64,000 nt of DNA from the NCBI GenBank assembly GCA_029207755.1, contig JARCOQ010000017.1, positions 8,940,945 to 9,004,944 on the forward strand. The letters are read 5' to 3'. This document shows positions 1 to 27,061 of the stretch, one piece after another; within the stretch, counting starts at the first letter, position 1; each line of letters starts with the position of its first letter. The notes beneath the pieces are model-generated. The model was not told the DNA's origin. It made no database searches and was given only the letters and a program-made list of their open reading frames with translations. The translations under genes and the position numbers were made by a program. Source of the stretch: Chamaea fasciata (lineage: Eukaryota > Chordata > Aves > Passeriformes > Sylviidae).

Positions 1-2102
1 GGGGCAGCTGCTCCGCAGGGACCAAGTTTGCCTCTCACAGGAAAAATGTATCCCGTGTCCAGACAGGCTCAGGAACCTCTAGAGCAGCTCCTGTCCTAAC
101 ACAAGGGTCAGCTGGGAGGTCTCAAAGTTTTTTCTTTCCTCTATTTACCTTAACTCCAGCCACTTGATTGCAGCAGCCAGAGCTCACATTTTTGGCACAT
201 ATTTGGCAAAATAAACTTAATTGGAAAATTATCCATTAGGCAATAATTTCATTGTTGTTGACTATTAGACTGAGATGTTGCAATTTCTTTGATAAGAGTG
301 CCAGTTTTTCCTGCTCTATGTCCATCTGATAACAGCGTGATAGATTGCTAAAAAGGGATTTATCTGGGCTGTCACAGATATACAAGTAATGGGATTACAG
401 GCAGATCAGCTCTTCCTCTCACATCTGAGTCCTATGTTTAGCTGAAACTGGGAATCTGACTTTCCTTCTGCAGTGACCTGCATCCAGCTGAGCCCTCAGG
501 ATATGTATGGAGGAAGGATGTTTTCAGAAGCAAGCTGCGCACAGGGACAAGAGTCAGCCAGGACAGCCTCGGGAAAGCTCAGGGCTTTGGGATTGGGGAC
601 AGGAGCTTTGCACTGCCATTGCTGTAGCTGTGTGGCAGGGTGTGGCAGGCAGGGACACAGGAGACAGCAAACTCACTCAGAAATACAGGAGGGACACGAG
701 GAATTGGAAAGACAGAAAACAGGCAGGGAAATGAAAGATGCTGACAGAGGTAGGGAAGGCTCAAGAGCCCCAGTGCTCACTCACTGCTGGTTCTGTGCCA
801 GTTACTCCTGCTGAGGGGTGACATGAGTGGGATGTGCACCACCTCCTGAAATACCCCTTTCTCTGCAAAACAGAAGCTAAAAACGCAGCCCTGCCCCAGC
901 CAGACTTGCCTTAGCACCCCCAGCACCCACAGCTGGGCTACCATGGGGAGCCCAACTGTGACCAGCCCCTCTGCTGGGTGCCAGGTGGGAGCAGCTGTGG
1001 CCCTTCCAGGGTGAGCTTTAACTGAGTCCCTACAAAAACCCAGAAATCGGGGGCCAATAGACTCAAGCATTAAAAATCCCAGCAGGTTTCTATGGTTTTG
1101 TAGATCCTGGGTATGATCTGTGACTGGCATTTCCACTGAGGGAGGGGGATGTGCCTGTGCTGACACACAAAAATGTACATGGGAGGGGACAATTACATCA
1201 ACTGAATTAAGGGCTGATCCCTTCAGCCTTGAGGTTTGTTTGGCTTGCTGGAGGGGTTTAGTGTAGCCCTTGTATGGTTTTTAGCCTTTCAGATGTCCTT
1301 TCCTCCAAAGGCTGCTGCCATTCCCTATCCTCCAAAAAAAAGCTGTGCAAGTCCCAGTCCCCCTTGGTCTGTAAGGACTTCAAGACATCAATGTCCACTG
1401 TGATCCTACCAGAGTCTGGAAGACACCCAGCCTACAGCCTTCTCCATGCCAGAGTGACACTTTTTTTTCTTTAATCAGTCCTTCCTTGCATGGGCAGCCT
1501 TTGCCCACATGGGGTTTCCAGCTGAAGTCATTTGAGTTTGTCATTTACCTAAAGTCTTGTTTTCCAAAAGAAGGGCAGTGCAGGCTGGAGCTCCGTGCCT
1601 GAAGAAGGGAACTGTTCCCCTCATCTGTGCAGAGCTGTCTTGGCCTCTTTCAGTGCTGTAACAAAAACACCTCCCTAGTAAATCAGCCGCTCACCCTGAG
1701 CTGTAATACCTCAGCTTTAACTCTGCATCAGCTTTTTCTCTGGCCACACTAGTGCAGCCCAAAGTGTCTGCAAATCCCCGAGGAATTTTGGCTCTGACCT
1801 GTGACTCCTGCAAATGGGCTTCCACTTTATTGAAAGGCATTGCTGCAGCCAGAAGAGCTGGGTCTCACCATGGAGAAAAGGGGTCTCACCATGGAGTACA
1901 GGATGTTTTAGTACACCCAAAATGCCATTACTTAAGCATTGAGAGCTTACGCCCTCCCGCCTTACACACCTCTCTGACCGTCCCCTGCCACACAGCCAGG
2001 CTGCAGCTGCCTGGTTTCTCCAAAGAGTCTCTGACAGGTAGCTGAGCTAGCAAATATTGGCTGTCTCACTGCTTTCTTCATGCTGTGTCCTTCCCCAAGC
2101 AG
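1..2102 (+). other. HNF4A: HNF4A intron 1 (3' part)
   Basis: The stretch ends in the acceptor CCCCAAGCAG before exon 2. I found no sequence coding for either known type of HNF4A first exon (P1 or P2), so the first exon and both promoters should lie upstream. I see no other gene in it; the open frames here are short and lack recognisable domains. Confidence 0.7.
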
Positions 2103-15834
<13,732 letters not shown>

Positions 15835-18130
15835 CAGCCCCCACACCAGCCAGCCTCCTTGGGAACACTGTGTGGGAGAAAAGCCCGACCTGACTCTGCC
15901 ACTGTGAAAAGAGAAGCCATCCAGAGGTCCCTGGGCACAAATACACGGACTTGCTTATTGGACTGACCACCACCAGGAGCTGTCTTCCTGCAGCTACGGA
16001 CAGCACGTGCCATGGGCAGCCCCAGAGACCCAGAACTAAGGCTGAAGCCTTGCTGAAACCCTCAGTCCTTGTAAGGAGGGCCAGATCCCTGCCCCTCTCT
16101 GTGGGGAGGTGGCAGTGACCGGCTGGGGACAGGCTGTTGCCCCACTGCCACCTCAGCCTTAGCTCAGCACACAGCAGACCCTGCGAACAAGCAATTCCCT
16201 GTGCCCTGGGAGTGGAGGGCTTCCCTCCCACAGCCCTGCCAGCCCCCCTGATAGCCCCCAGTCCAGCCAGACTTGGTGGAGGTGGAAGCTTCCCCAGGAG
16301 CATCACAGCAGGTGAAGCACGTGGGGTTTGCCCAGGCAGCACTGCCAGAACTGCTCCTCAGCCTTGGCTAGGCCCAGGTCTTTGCATGGTGTCACCCCTC
16401 AGCACACTAAGCCCCCCAGCCAGGCCTAACAAATCTTTTCAGCTGATGCTGGGGCAAAGTCTGGCCCACCAAGATACTGCACTATTTGGATCCCTCTGCC
16501 TCTTGAGGGGTTTTGATCTTTCTGTGCCATCCCTGCCCTCTCACAATGCTCAGAGAGGCAACCACTGCCAAGCCCTTCCTTTGCACCACTCACTGCCTCC
16601 TGGGAATTTGAGGGACCATTTGAGGGATTCCAGAGATTTCAGGTAATGGGGTGGGGTCACCCCTTTACAGGCTGGTAGCACTGCCCAAAATATCTCTGGC
16701 CCAACTCCTGCTTCTCAGCAGTCAGAAGAAGACAACTGGATGCCTATTTGGAAGGAAGTGGGGGAAAGATGTAGGAAGGGGAGAGACCTATGGGGTGAGG
16801 AGAGCTTTAGCCTCAGAGATTGGACCAAGGTCTTGGCCTTTCTGAGTACTGGGAGCATTGAGACCCAGGATGTCAGTTCAGACCCAACTTTACTGCTAAG
16901 ATATGCCACACAATCTACTTTTCCAGTGCAGTGCCACTCCTTCAGCTTAGAGTGAGTGGCTGATAACACATTTACAGGTCTTCATAATATGATTATAATT
17001 CATTATGACTCCTTCAGACCTCAGAGTGTTCAAGAGCACCAACCTCAACAATACAATTCTTCGAGTCCTGCAGAGAAAAGCGACAGAGGTCAAGCAATAA
17101 CCCTGTCTCACCCAAGCCCCTTGGGTCTGCCCCAGCCTTGGGTCTGCCCGCCCTGCTCTGCTCCCTCCTGCCCCTGTCCCTGCTCCTCTGTGCCTGCCTG
17201 TGCCAAAACCCGCGGATCTGACCTTTGGTTTACAGCTGGAACCAGGAAAGGAGCCCTCCTGCTGCAGGTGCCAGCAGGGCTGCAGCTCCCAGAGCCCTGC
17301 AGCACTGCAGGCCTGAGTCACTGCTGGCCTCTCAGGAGGATGAGGATGGTGACCCACGGCTGCCAAGAGGTCTCTGCTGGGGATAAATCTGAGCCGGCTC
17401 AACCAGAGGAGCTGCAGGTCTGGCCCTTGATTTTCAATGCAAAAATGAAACACCTCGTGCTGGGGTGTCAGAGGTGTTGTATGGTCTCAGTGCTGGTGGC
17501 ATCGTACCAAGTAATTTATTGCAATGATGAATCCAATCATTTTCTGTAAATTATTTTGTAAATCACATTGATTATTTATAATTGGGAGATTAGATGCAAA
17601 AAAACCCCCCAACCCTGTAATAACCAGGCTGTCTTTTCCAACAGCAGCAAACTGTTTCCCTGTACGTAGACATATTTTGTGGGGAATCCTTTTTGGTCCA
17701 TGTGCACCAAGTATTCCTCGATATTGTACATTAATTTTTGCTGGTTTCTGCCTTCCAATGGAAACAGAAGAATATTTCTTCACAAGAGTTTGTATTCATT
17801 AAAAAAAAGGAAAAAAAAAAGAAAAATAAATGCAAAAATATTTTCTAACTTTTCCCAGACAAATGGATTTCTTTCTTCTGTGAGGATTTATTTTAAATCA
17901 AGGGGCTAACTTCCCTGTTGGTCTGAGCACAAAGCATATGTGTATGGAGAAAAAAAGCCCAAACAAGTGTTTGATGCTGTTGCCAGCTGTCACTATTTCC
18001 TGGCAAGCCCATGCTAGCTGGTGTCTATCCTGAAGCTACGTGTGCTGGAATCATAAGATTGAATGACAATCCCAATTTTCATTAAAAGAAAAACAAACAT
18101 GAAGAATAAATATTTGCTTTCATGATTCCA
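15835..18130 (+). other. HNF4A: HNF4A 3' UTR
   Basis: Sequence after the HNF4A stop codon, with no further coding similarity. Two polyadenylation signals are visible, AATAAA at 17825-17830 (after an A-rich stretch) and AATAAA at 18105-18110. The end is given as just past the second, but either could be used. Confidence 0.6.
17825..17830 (+). terminator. HNF4A: Polyadenylation signal candidate, HNF4A
   Basis: Canonical AATAAA about 2.0 kb after the stop codon. A second AATAAA lies at 18105-18110. No transcript data are available to choose between them. Confidence 0.5.
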
Positions 18131-21100
18131 GGGAGCTTAAAGGCTTGAAGTAACTACTTTCTGAAAGCCAAGCAAAGGAAGCTAAAATATGTTATTCACA
18201 TTTCAAACATGTTCATTTTTATGTCCCTCTTGTCTTTCAAAGGTAATTTCTGAGCACTTCGGGGTGGGTGATTGTCCTTTGTTTCAAACACAGCCACCCT
18301 ACTGCTGGCAGCAGGTGGGAGCCAGACTGAGCCTATGGGGCACAGTAAGATGATCAAGTGAAAATCAATTTATCACTGGCTGTAAAGGTAAAGAAATAGA
18401 CTGGCAATTAGAGAAGGCTCTTAATGACCTGCTTTTCTGACCACAGGAGCCTGTGCTCAGCTGTAGCATGCCCAGGAAGAGAACAGGAAGAGGGTAGAGA
18501 GGTGTAGATGGTTGTAAAGATTAGGTCTCTGGGAAGGAACAACATCCAGCATTTTCAGCTCTGGTCTGCAGGAGTTGGCCCTCATGTTCCCTCATCTCCT
18601 GCCTCTGATGAGAACTGAGGTGGGCAGTCTCACCTGAGGTACAAGGGACGAGAAGCAGCCTGATTTTCCATCCCATTAACACATCCAGTGGCTCCCCAGT
18701 GACAGTCATGCTGGTGAAGTGTCAGCAGGGATGAGATGCAGGGGTGAGATGCAGGGATGAGATAGAGACTGTGTTTGAGGACTATGCAGAGACAGCATTT
18801 AGAGCCTGTCTCCACTCTGAGTCAAGGACCTGGGAGAACAGGGCAGATCTCAAATAACCTGCCCTCACTACCTGTGCACCTGTGATGATCCAGAGCCCCA
18901 GCACCAGTGCTGCCAAAGCCAGCCACAGGACATTATCCCAGCACACAAAGGACTCAGTGGTTAGTCCAGTCAAGAGAAAGAAAAGGAGTCTGTTCATTCT
19001 TTTTAATGTGGAATAAAAAACACCTGGGACTCCTCTGCTGTGATTCATGGTTGGTTTTACCTGGGTATATGCCCTAAAAACTCCATATATGTAATATCAA
19101 ATCTTTGAAGCAATAAATTCTCTTGGACTCCTTCCCATGAACTGCTCTATCAAGGTTGCCCTTTTTCTGGTTAATCTTAAATCAGTGCAGTTCCTACAGG
19201 AGATTTCTTATTGCTGGATTCAGCTCACTTGGGAAAAAAAACCCATGAACTGTCCCAGAAGCAGCCTTGTCCTTAATTGGCATCCTCTCACCTCTTTTGT
19301 CCCTCCAGCCTGGAATCATCCTGAAACACTGGTCTTGCCACTCGTGGGCTGTGTTTTATCCTGCTGGGTTCCCTGGAGCCTACAGGCCATGTCCCATGTC
19401 ACAGGAGATGGCTGCTCTGAGCACTGGCTTTTGACACACAACTTCCCTTACATTGCTTTTGAACACAAGAGCTTTCTATGCCTGCAGCTCAGCCTAGGGA
19501 TGATTTCCTGGAGAGCACCATCTCCAGCTGCGGAATCTTTTCATGATGTCCAAGCAAAGATCTGCGAAAGTGGTATTTTTAGGTCCTTTGGCCACTATGA
19601 AATGCATTCTTTTCATATTCCTTATATAACTTCCATCTGAAAGAGCCAGCAGGCTTTGGAGCCTTTTCCACAGCTTTCATATCTTAGTGGGAAGGGGGAA
19701 AAAAAAGGCAAACAAGTTTTATGGCCTGCATATCATCTCTGACAAAAGCAACTATTGCTGCTATTAAACTTACAAGTGCACACACAGGCACAGATAGTCA
19801 TGAACACCAAGAGGCTCAGCAACGTGGCACTGCTGAGCCAGGCAATTCCATGTGCCAGGCTGGCCAGTTCCCTCTGGGCTTAATGCAAATATCACCAACC
19901 AACTGGGGAACTCAGGCCACACACTGCACAAGAAGTCCTTTCCATGCAGAGAGGCTGGAGGAGGAATGGTAAGGTGTGGTGGGTATGTCTGAAATCCCTC
20001 TCCCCGTTCCGAATTGAGGTGTGACCCTGACAGTCATAAACACACCTAGCACCTGAAAAATTGCCAGCCAGGCCAATAAAAATGGCAATATATTGTCAGG
20101 TTCTTCGTTATGTGACAGTGAGCAGGAGAGCCTGGCACAAACAACTCTGCAGTCACGACCTGCAGTTCAGTGTCCTGGGAGAGAGAAGAGGCTGCTGGGA
20201 CCAACAGAGTGCTCCCAGTTCAAACCCAGGGGAAGAAGAGCTGGGAAAGAGGGTGGTTTGGGAACTGTATTTCCTAGGCTTACTCTAGCTTTGGATCTGG
20301 AGTGATGCCAGGCTTGCCTGATTGTGGCCAAAATCTTCCAGAGGCCTGAGGGCACCCCTAACCCAGGGTTCAGCCATGGGTTACACAAAGCCCCGGGCTC
20401 TGCTGCCAGGCTCCACTCCAGCCCCTGACATCTGGTGGCTCTGCCTGGCTGGAACCTGCAGTCCCTTGGATTCACTAAGACCAGAGACCTCTTTTGAGCC
20501 TGGGGGACCCCACACTAGCGGAGAGGTTTGGGGCAGCTGTTGTGATTCTCCAGCTCCTCCTAGAAACTGCTCTGGGTGCAAGAAACAGCAAAAGAGCTGC
20601 GTGAGGGAATGCCGGGGTAGACAGCCACCACAGAAAGCTTCCCAAGTCAGACAGGAATTCCTCTCTGCTGCTGCCAACCCAGGTGTCAGCACTGGCTGGA
20701 ACATGACATGTTCCCCCTCACTGACCGGGAAAGTCATAACAATAAAGTAACTCAATCTTCTGTTCCTTTTCAGGACTCTCCAAAACGTCACTGTGCCTTA
20801 AAACCACTTTTTAATTAATCCTGCTGATGGGTTACTTACCATGAACCACTGACATGGAGCACACTGGCTCATGCATATCCTGGAATCCACTCAGAGCTGA
20901 TTTGCAGGGACAAGCCACTGAGAAAAAAGCTTGAGGCAGAAGCAGCAAAGAGAAACCTTAGTGCCAAACCCAGAATGCCTGACTCAGGCCTACAGCACTT
21001 CCAGCACAGATAAATGATAACCATTGGGATCCTCACTTCTGAGTGGGTTTCAGCCCTCTCTTAATCATATTCTAAGGAATGGGGTTAGAGTGGCACTTTT

Positions 21101-21656
21101 CCACCTGGGAGAGCACATGGGAGACCATTGAGGAGGCACAGGAGAGAGCTCCAGCATTCCGGGCTCTTAATTTTCCATTGAAATCCTACTATTTCTTGCT
21201 TGCAGCTCCTCCTCTCACAGTCCATCATGCAGCTGCATTCCTCCACCCCAAGGATGTGCAAAAATTTCACTCAGGGGTTACTCTAAAACTCAGCCCTGTT
21301 TCACTCCTTCCCACTGATACAGGGGCTTCTGCTGAACCCAAGGCTGAAAGCCCCAAGAGCCGGAGCACCCAGTCCAATCCAGCAGTGCTTCCCTCATTCT
21401 GCCCCTGGAAAGCATCCTCCACCATTTACCAACTGGTTTCTTGCAGGAGCAAACCTGAGTGTTTCTACTGCTCCGACAGCTGCAGCCTGTGCCATGGAGG
21501 GGCTGCAAGGAGCAGCAGCCAAGGTCCCATCACAGCCCCTTTCCTGGGGGTTAATCCTGCCAGGGACCCACTCTGCCTCGGAGACAGCTGCTCTCCTTCC
21601 AGTGTGCAAGAGCATCATGAAACACAGTGAAAGGAAATGCTCAGTTCAGAGCAAAC

Positions 21657-21720
21657 TGGGCGTTGGATTAGATGACCTTTAAAGGTTCCTTCCAACCTAA
21701 GTTATTCTGTGATTCTATAA
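21657..21720 (+). mobile_element. CR1 LINE 3'-end fragment
   Basis: Contains the CR1 tail signature: GATTAGATGACC, then GGTTCCTTCCAACCTAA and TTATTCTGTGATTCTATAA. The ATTCTRTGA octamer-like 3' terminus is characteristic of avian CR1. Heavily 5'-truncated. Confidence 0.85.
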
Positions 21721-24075
21721 AATTAAACTACAGAAATCCTGGAATATTTAAAACATTCAGAGGCCCTGCCAAGCACATTCCTCACCAAGCTTTTGCAAAA
21801 ACACTGCTCATCTTGAAGCTGGTAAAGCCAAGGAGAGGGGAAGTCTGCCCTCAAAGCCTGGGCTGGGTAAGGCTGTGTGTCTGTGTCCCACCACACGCTG
21901 GGCTTTCTGGAGGTCTTTCAGCACCTTAGCACAGCTTTATGTGCCTGGGTGGTGGTGCCTGGCTGTGTGCAGCTGCTTGGGCAGCAGATGCTACAGATTT
22001 GTGTGCATTTGCACATTAGTGCCTGTTTCCATAGTTGTGCATGTGGGTCTGGCCTGCCATCTGTGCATGGGGAGGACATGAGCAGAGCAGGGATGGTCTC
22101 CTGCAGCCCAGTTTGTGCTGCTCTCAACTGAGGCTCCCACCTGCGAGATCCTCTTCTCACGCAGGGTGACAGCAGGCACAGAAGTCTGTCCTGGAGGGTG
22201 CACACTTCCAGGCCCTGAGTGGAATATTTATGGTCATTTAGGGCATATTTTCTCAGTCACTTCATCCTCTGAGCGCAGAGGAATAGCTGTTGGATTGTAC
22301 CACAGCCAGGCACCATGTCTGGAGACTGGTATGGCCTGGGGTGACTAGTAGGGATTTCTGCTCCCCCACAGCCCTTCCCATTCTGCTGCACTGGTGCAGG
22401 AGAAGCAGCTCAGGCTTGAGATGGAAACCCTCACACTCAGGCAAACCTTGTCCAGCACTGCAGCATGAGTGACTCTGTGCTCTGATGCTGAGTTGCCCAA
22501 AAGGGTTCTGGAGATTGTGGGGCCCAGAGGTTCCACCTGCAACCCAGAGCCCCTCCTGGACTGAACTGCTCACAGATTATCTTTATTACAGGACTGTTAT
22601 GTTTGTGCAGTTTAGTGATCTAATATCAGTTTAAAGCCTTCTCTGTGAGCAGTGCTGTTTGAAGTCATGCTCTCGCTTTTCAGCCTCAGCTTGCCAAGAC
22701 TGTAAAACGTTTATTGCTAATGGTGGAAAAGCTTAAAGAAGCCAAGATAACTTTCCCAGGCTGGGTATTAAGACTGGGATTGGGTAAGTAAATAAGTGAA
22801 GAGTATTACATGGACTTCATTAAATATCAACCAACACCAACAGCCACTCATTTATAACACAACGGCAGAGCATGGGAGCACCCAGGAGTGGAACTGAGAA
22901 AGGTATGAATCACATGTGATAGCAGAGATGAACAGGAGAAGGGCTGGATTCCCCACAGGGCTCCAGGTGTGGTTCCCAAGGTCACAACTCCTGATGAAAA
23001 CTCCTGCAAAGACTGTAGGTTTGGACCTGATGGAGTGGTAGAGTTGGTGGGGTTCATCTCCTCTCATCTGGTGAGGGTTGTGGGCATGTGGTGCTGCATG
23101 TCCTTCTCCCTTCTAATGCAGTGGTCAAGGACAAAACTCTCCTTCCTAGGAAGGAGAATTTTAATTTGGCTACAGCTATCACATCGCCTGGAACTGTCAG
23201 TTCCTGGATGTTTGTTTTCAGGTTTTAGCTTTTACTTCCTTATAGACAGGTTCAGCTTTACTGGTTTCTAGTCACAGGATGCTAACACCCGGAAAAGTAA
23301 ATTACAGCAGCTCTTGTTACAGTTCCTGTGATTTCCTGTGCCAGTATTTCAAAGTCCCCCAACAGCTTGGCTTGATGCTTGAACCTCCTCACTTCCATTC
23401 ACCACCCACTGCTCTCCCTGAGTTCAACATTCCCCACATAAGAAAAGCTGCAGTAAGGCAGTCACTTCATTTGGGGACCAGCCCCAGATTATATTTCACT
23501 CCTAGCTCTCCCTCATTGTGCAGTAACCTCACTTCTATTTTCCTTCATCATTCTCTCTCACCTGCCTAAGGCTCTTGCTCTTATTTTAATTTCGTTTTCT
23601 GTATCTCTCAGTTGATTGTTACTGATTCTCCCTTATTTTCTGCCCTTCTTGCTCCCCAAAACAGAGTTTCATTCACATGTCACTCCTTTCAAACGTCCCT
23701 GCTCACTCCTAACACCCTGTTGCAGCAGCCATTAACCAGTCAGGACTGGAACTGTCACCTCCCTGCTAAATTTTCCTCCCTTGTTTGAGAGGTACAAATT
23801 CCAAGCAGATTTTGCAACCTTTAGCATAAATTCCTGTTAGCAGCTCCAGTACTTCCCAGCTGCTTGGTGTTTTGAAGCCTGTTCTCAGATCAGCAATTAG
23901 GTGGATCAGGTGATCCAGGAAATTCTGTCATCCCTTCAGCTGGGAGGCCACAGATCCATCTCCACAGCACACACTGGGACCCCAGGTGCCACCTGGCTGC
24001 TCCTGTCACACTTGTGCTGCAGGTCTCTGTGCCCAGGAGCTGTATGAGTGGAAATGGGAGCAGTGCAAAATCTCT

Positions 24076-24118
24076 TGACCTCCTGAGGTCCCTTCCAACC
24101 TCTTTTATCCCACAAATC
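24076..24118 (+). mobile_element. CR1 LINE scrap
   Basis: A short piece reading GACCTCCTGAGGTCCCTTCC then AACCTCTTTTATCC, resembling the region just before the CR1 3' end. Too short to assign to a subfamily. Confidence 0.5.
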
Positions 24119-24939
24119 TACTGGAAAGGGCACGGAGCAACATCAGAAATAGGTCCAGCTTACTCAGATCCGAGCTGGACCCAGCTTCAGGCACCAGCTT
24201 GCCAGGTTGCACCCAGGTCTGGGCTTGACCGTGAGCACAGGCTGGAATGAATGTCCTCCCCTTCCCGGGAACACAGGCGGACACCTGGGAGGGACACACT
24301 CCCATTTGTTTCCATGTCGGCACATCTCTTACCAGGCACAGCGTCACTGAAACATTTTCTACTTTGGAAGAGCGAAGCCTTAGCAGAGAAACAAATCAGC
24401 TGAATCCTGTCTGGTGCAGAAGGGCCTTGATTCCCACTGCGGAATCCTCGGGATTCCCGCTCTTTGTCCAACTATCTTTGACTCCCTCTCCTGGCTGAGA
24501 ACACGGGTTACAGCGAGAGGGAAGAGCAGGAACCACCGCGCCCTAGAGACAGACAGTCCCTGGCAGGATGCTGAGGCGTTTCCAATCAACCTCTGCGTGA
24601 TCTGCGGGGATAAACGTGGCATTTCCCCCTCCCCAGCACTCCCCGGTGAACCTTTTTTAATGCTGCAAACCTGGGAGTGACCACTTTTTTTATTACAAAT
24701 TCCATGCAGACAGGCATCACCACCTGACCTCGCGCGGGATGATAAGGCTTTCCTGTCGTGTCAAAAACCAAACCAAAGCCAAACTACCCCAAAAATCTCC
24801 TTCAGTCCCGCAGATGGTGCTGTGGCCCCGTTCTCGGCTGCCTTTCCCCTCTGTTCGGGTCGCTGCTGCATCACAGGTACTGCCTTGGCCACAATAGGGA
24901 GGAAAAGGCTGTGCTCTGGCTGGGAGGGGCCCTGGCATG

Positions 24940-25535
24940 CATATATATATGAAAAAATATAGGATATCTATGTTTTTATGTATGTGTGTGTGTGTGCATT
25001 GATATGTAGATATATGTATATATGTGTGTATATATATATACATACATAAAAATGTATTTTTATATGTGATTATGTATTATATATAAATAGTATGCCAGCT
25101 CCCGATTATAATAAAGATATTTAAATAACTTTAAAATTATATACGTAAAGATATTTGCTGTATGTTATATAGTTACGTACGTTATATAGCAACATTATAT
25201 ATGTACACATAACATACATATATCCATGCGTAAGTGTATTTAAATGTAGATGTATACATACGTACATACACATACATATATATACGTAATAAAATATATC
25301 TTTTATACATAATACAGTCTATACACAAAAAACTATTTTACAAGTGTAAAATGTATTTATAAAATGTGTTGTATAAAATACATGTATTACTCATAGAAAT
25401 GTTTGTGCATATATGTATGTATGTGTACATAGACCCACACATACATATACATATATATACATGCATATATATGTACACACACATATATACATATGTATAA
25501 ATGTATGCATGTATGTACGTGTATATATATAAAAT
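24940..25535. repeat. AT-rich microsatellite tract (TA/TATG/TACA repeats)
   Basis: About 600 bp made almost wholly of alternating purine-pyrimidine runs such as TATATATATG, TATGTATGTGTGTG, ACATACATA and ATATATATAC. It switches abruptly into the GC-rich TTPAL promoter at its right edge. No gene. Confidence 0.9.
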
Positions 25536-25629
25536 TCTGCCTTGGTGGCTCAGGGCTGGAGGCAGTGGCCTGCCGTTGTCACAGAGGACGAGGCGGAACT
25601 AAAGGACAGACACCTTGGGGAGCGTCCCG

Positions 25630-26115
25630 GGCCTCCCCCCCACTGCACGGAGCAGATGCCAGGGACAGGGGCACGCCGTTTTTGGGCCGCAGACCGAACC
25701 GCGCCACGCTGGCCCCTCCGGCGGCCGGGCTCCCCCCGAGGCCGCGGGCCCCGCCCCGGGGCCATGGCGCAGGCGCGGCGGGGCCGTCACTTCCGGGCGG
25801 CGGGGTCGTCACTTCCGGGTGGCGGGGCCGTTCCGGGGCGGCGGGGCCGGGCCGCGGCTGCTCCCCGGGAGCTCCGGTACGGGCGGGCCGCGGGGGCCGG
25901 GAGCTCCGGTACGGGCGGGTTGCGGGGGCCGCGGGGGCCGCGGGGCCCGGGAGCTCCCGTACGGCTGTGCTCCGGGGGCCGCGGGGCCCCGCGGGGTCTG
26001 GCGGCCCCCGGCAGCCTCCTCTCCCCGGCGCTCGGGGTTGGCCGCTGCCCGGCCCAGGCTGTACCCGGGTGAAAGGCGTCCCTGGGAGCGATCCCGGCGG
26101 CCGTCCCGGGCAGCT
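25630..26115 (+). promoter_or_regulatory. TTPAL: CpG island, probable TTPAL promoter and noncoding first exon
   Basis: Very GC- and CpG-rich block about 1 kb upstream of the first TTPAL coding exon. It contains two ETS-type sites (ACTTCCGG at 25789-25796 and 25811-25818) inside a short tandem repeat, and further imperfect repeats of a CTCCGGTACGGGCGGG-like unit between 25870 and 25975. The coding exon begins at an acceptor (27046-27047), so a noncoding first exon should start in this island; I cannot place its donor with confidence. Confidence 0.75.
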
Positions 26116-27061
26116 GGGGAAGGCGAGGTGGGGGCGAGGCGTTGAGAGTCTGTCAGTGCAGGAGGAAGGTGGATGTGGGTGACAAGTGTCCCTGTGGCAG
26201 GCGGTTCTGTGTGATAGCCGGGAGCGGTGTGATGTGCTGTGAGTGACTCTGGATGTGAACGGCTCAGCAAAATAAAGCCATGTTTTCCTGCCAGGCCCAG
26301 CTACAGGAATTATGGCAGGTGATTTTCTAATTTTTACTCATCTCTAAACACTTGTGACTGGATTTGGAATTTCAGCTCCCAGGTCAGACATATTGGCATC
26401 ACACTGTAAAGTTAAAATTAGATTAAGCCAGCCTCCATACCCATGCAGTGCTGGTATAGGAGTCTGTAATTTTCTTACCTGCTCCTCCAGTCTGTGCACT
26501 GCAGCCATTTCTTATATTCCTGAGTGCTGCTCCTCCTGAACTGCTCAAAACATTCACCTGGGCAGAGGTGCTGGTAAGTGCATGTGCTTGCCAGAGAAGT
26601 TAAGGACAACTCTTGGCTGGCTGGGCTTAGATGGGGGAGCTTCTCAAAAGAGGGTGTAATTTGACCAAATGTGAGAATCCTGACAAACGGGGATGTTTGC
26701 TTTGCTTTTGTTTCCAGCTGGACATAGGAAATAAACATTAAGGCAAATTAAGTGCTGTGTTTTGCAATGAAGCTGTGTAATTCTGTATTTTAACTTTATT
26801 TGGTTAGGTTTCATCCAAGGCAGCATTCTACCTGCTAGGTAGGATAAAGAGATTAGAGTAACTTGCACTTTCTAATCCTGATAGAAGAATTAAAATGAAT
26901 TGAGTGCCTTTACTGTAGCGCTGGTTCTTGGAAAGGCAGGTCTTTAGTTAGGAGACAGGGATACAGAACGTAATAAATATGTAAACAGTCAATGAGGTTC
27001 TAAATCTGTGGGTTTGTTTGTCATGTGCAGCACTTATTTTTTGACAGATTCCTGCTGCATT

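Larger units (their letters stand above)
18131..24939. other. HNF4A-TTPAL intergenic region, no gene seen
   Basis: About 6.8 kb with no reading frame resembling a known protein and no sign of paired splice sites around conserved coding sequence. The only identifiable content is CR1 debris (21657-21720 and 24076-24118) and short low-complexity repeats such as GATGAGATGCAGGG-type units near 18730-18766. Enhancers cannot be recognised from the sequence alone. Confidence 0.6.

Noticed and set aside
25493..26182. 229-codon open frame across the TTPAL CpG island
   Set aside because: GC-rich, repeat-rich sequence lacks stops by composition. Several frames on both strands are open at once and none resembles a protein family.
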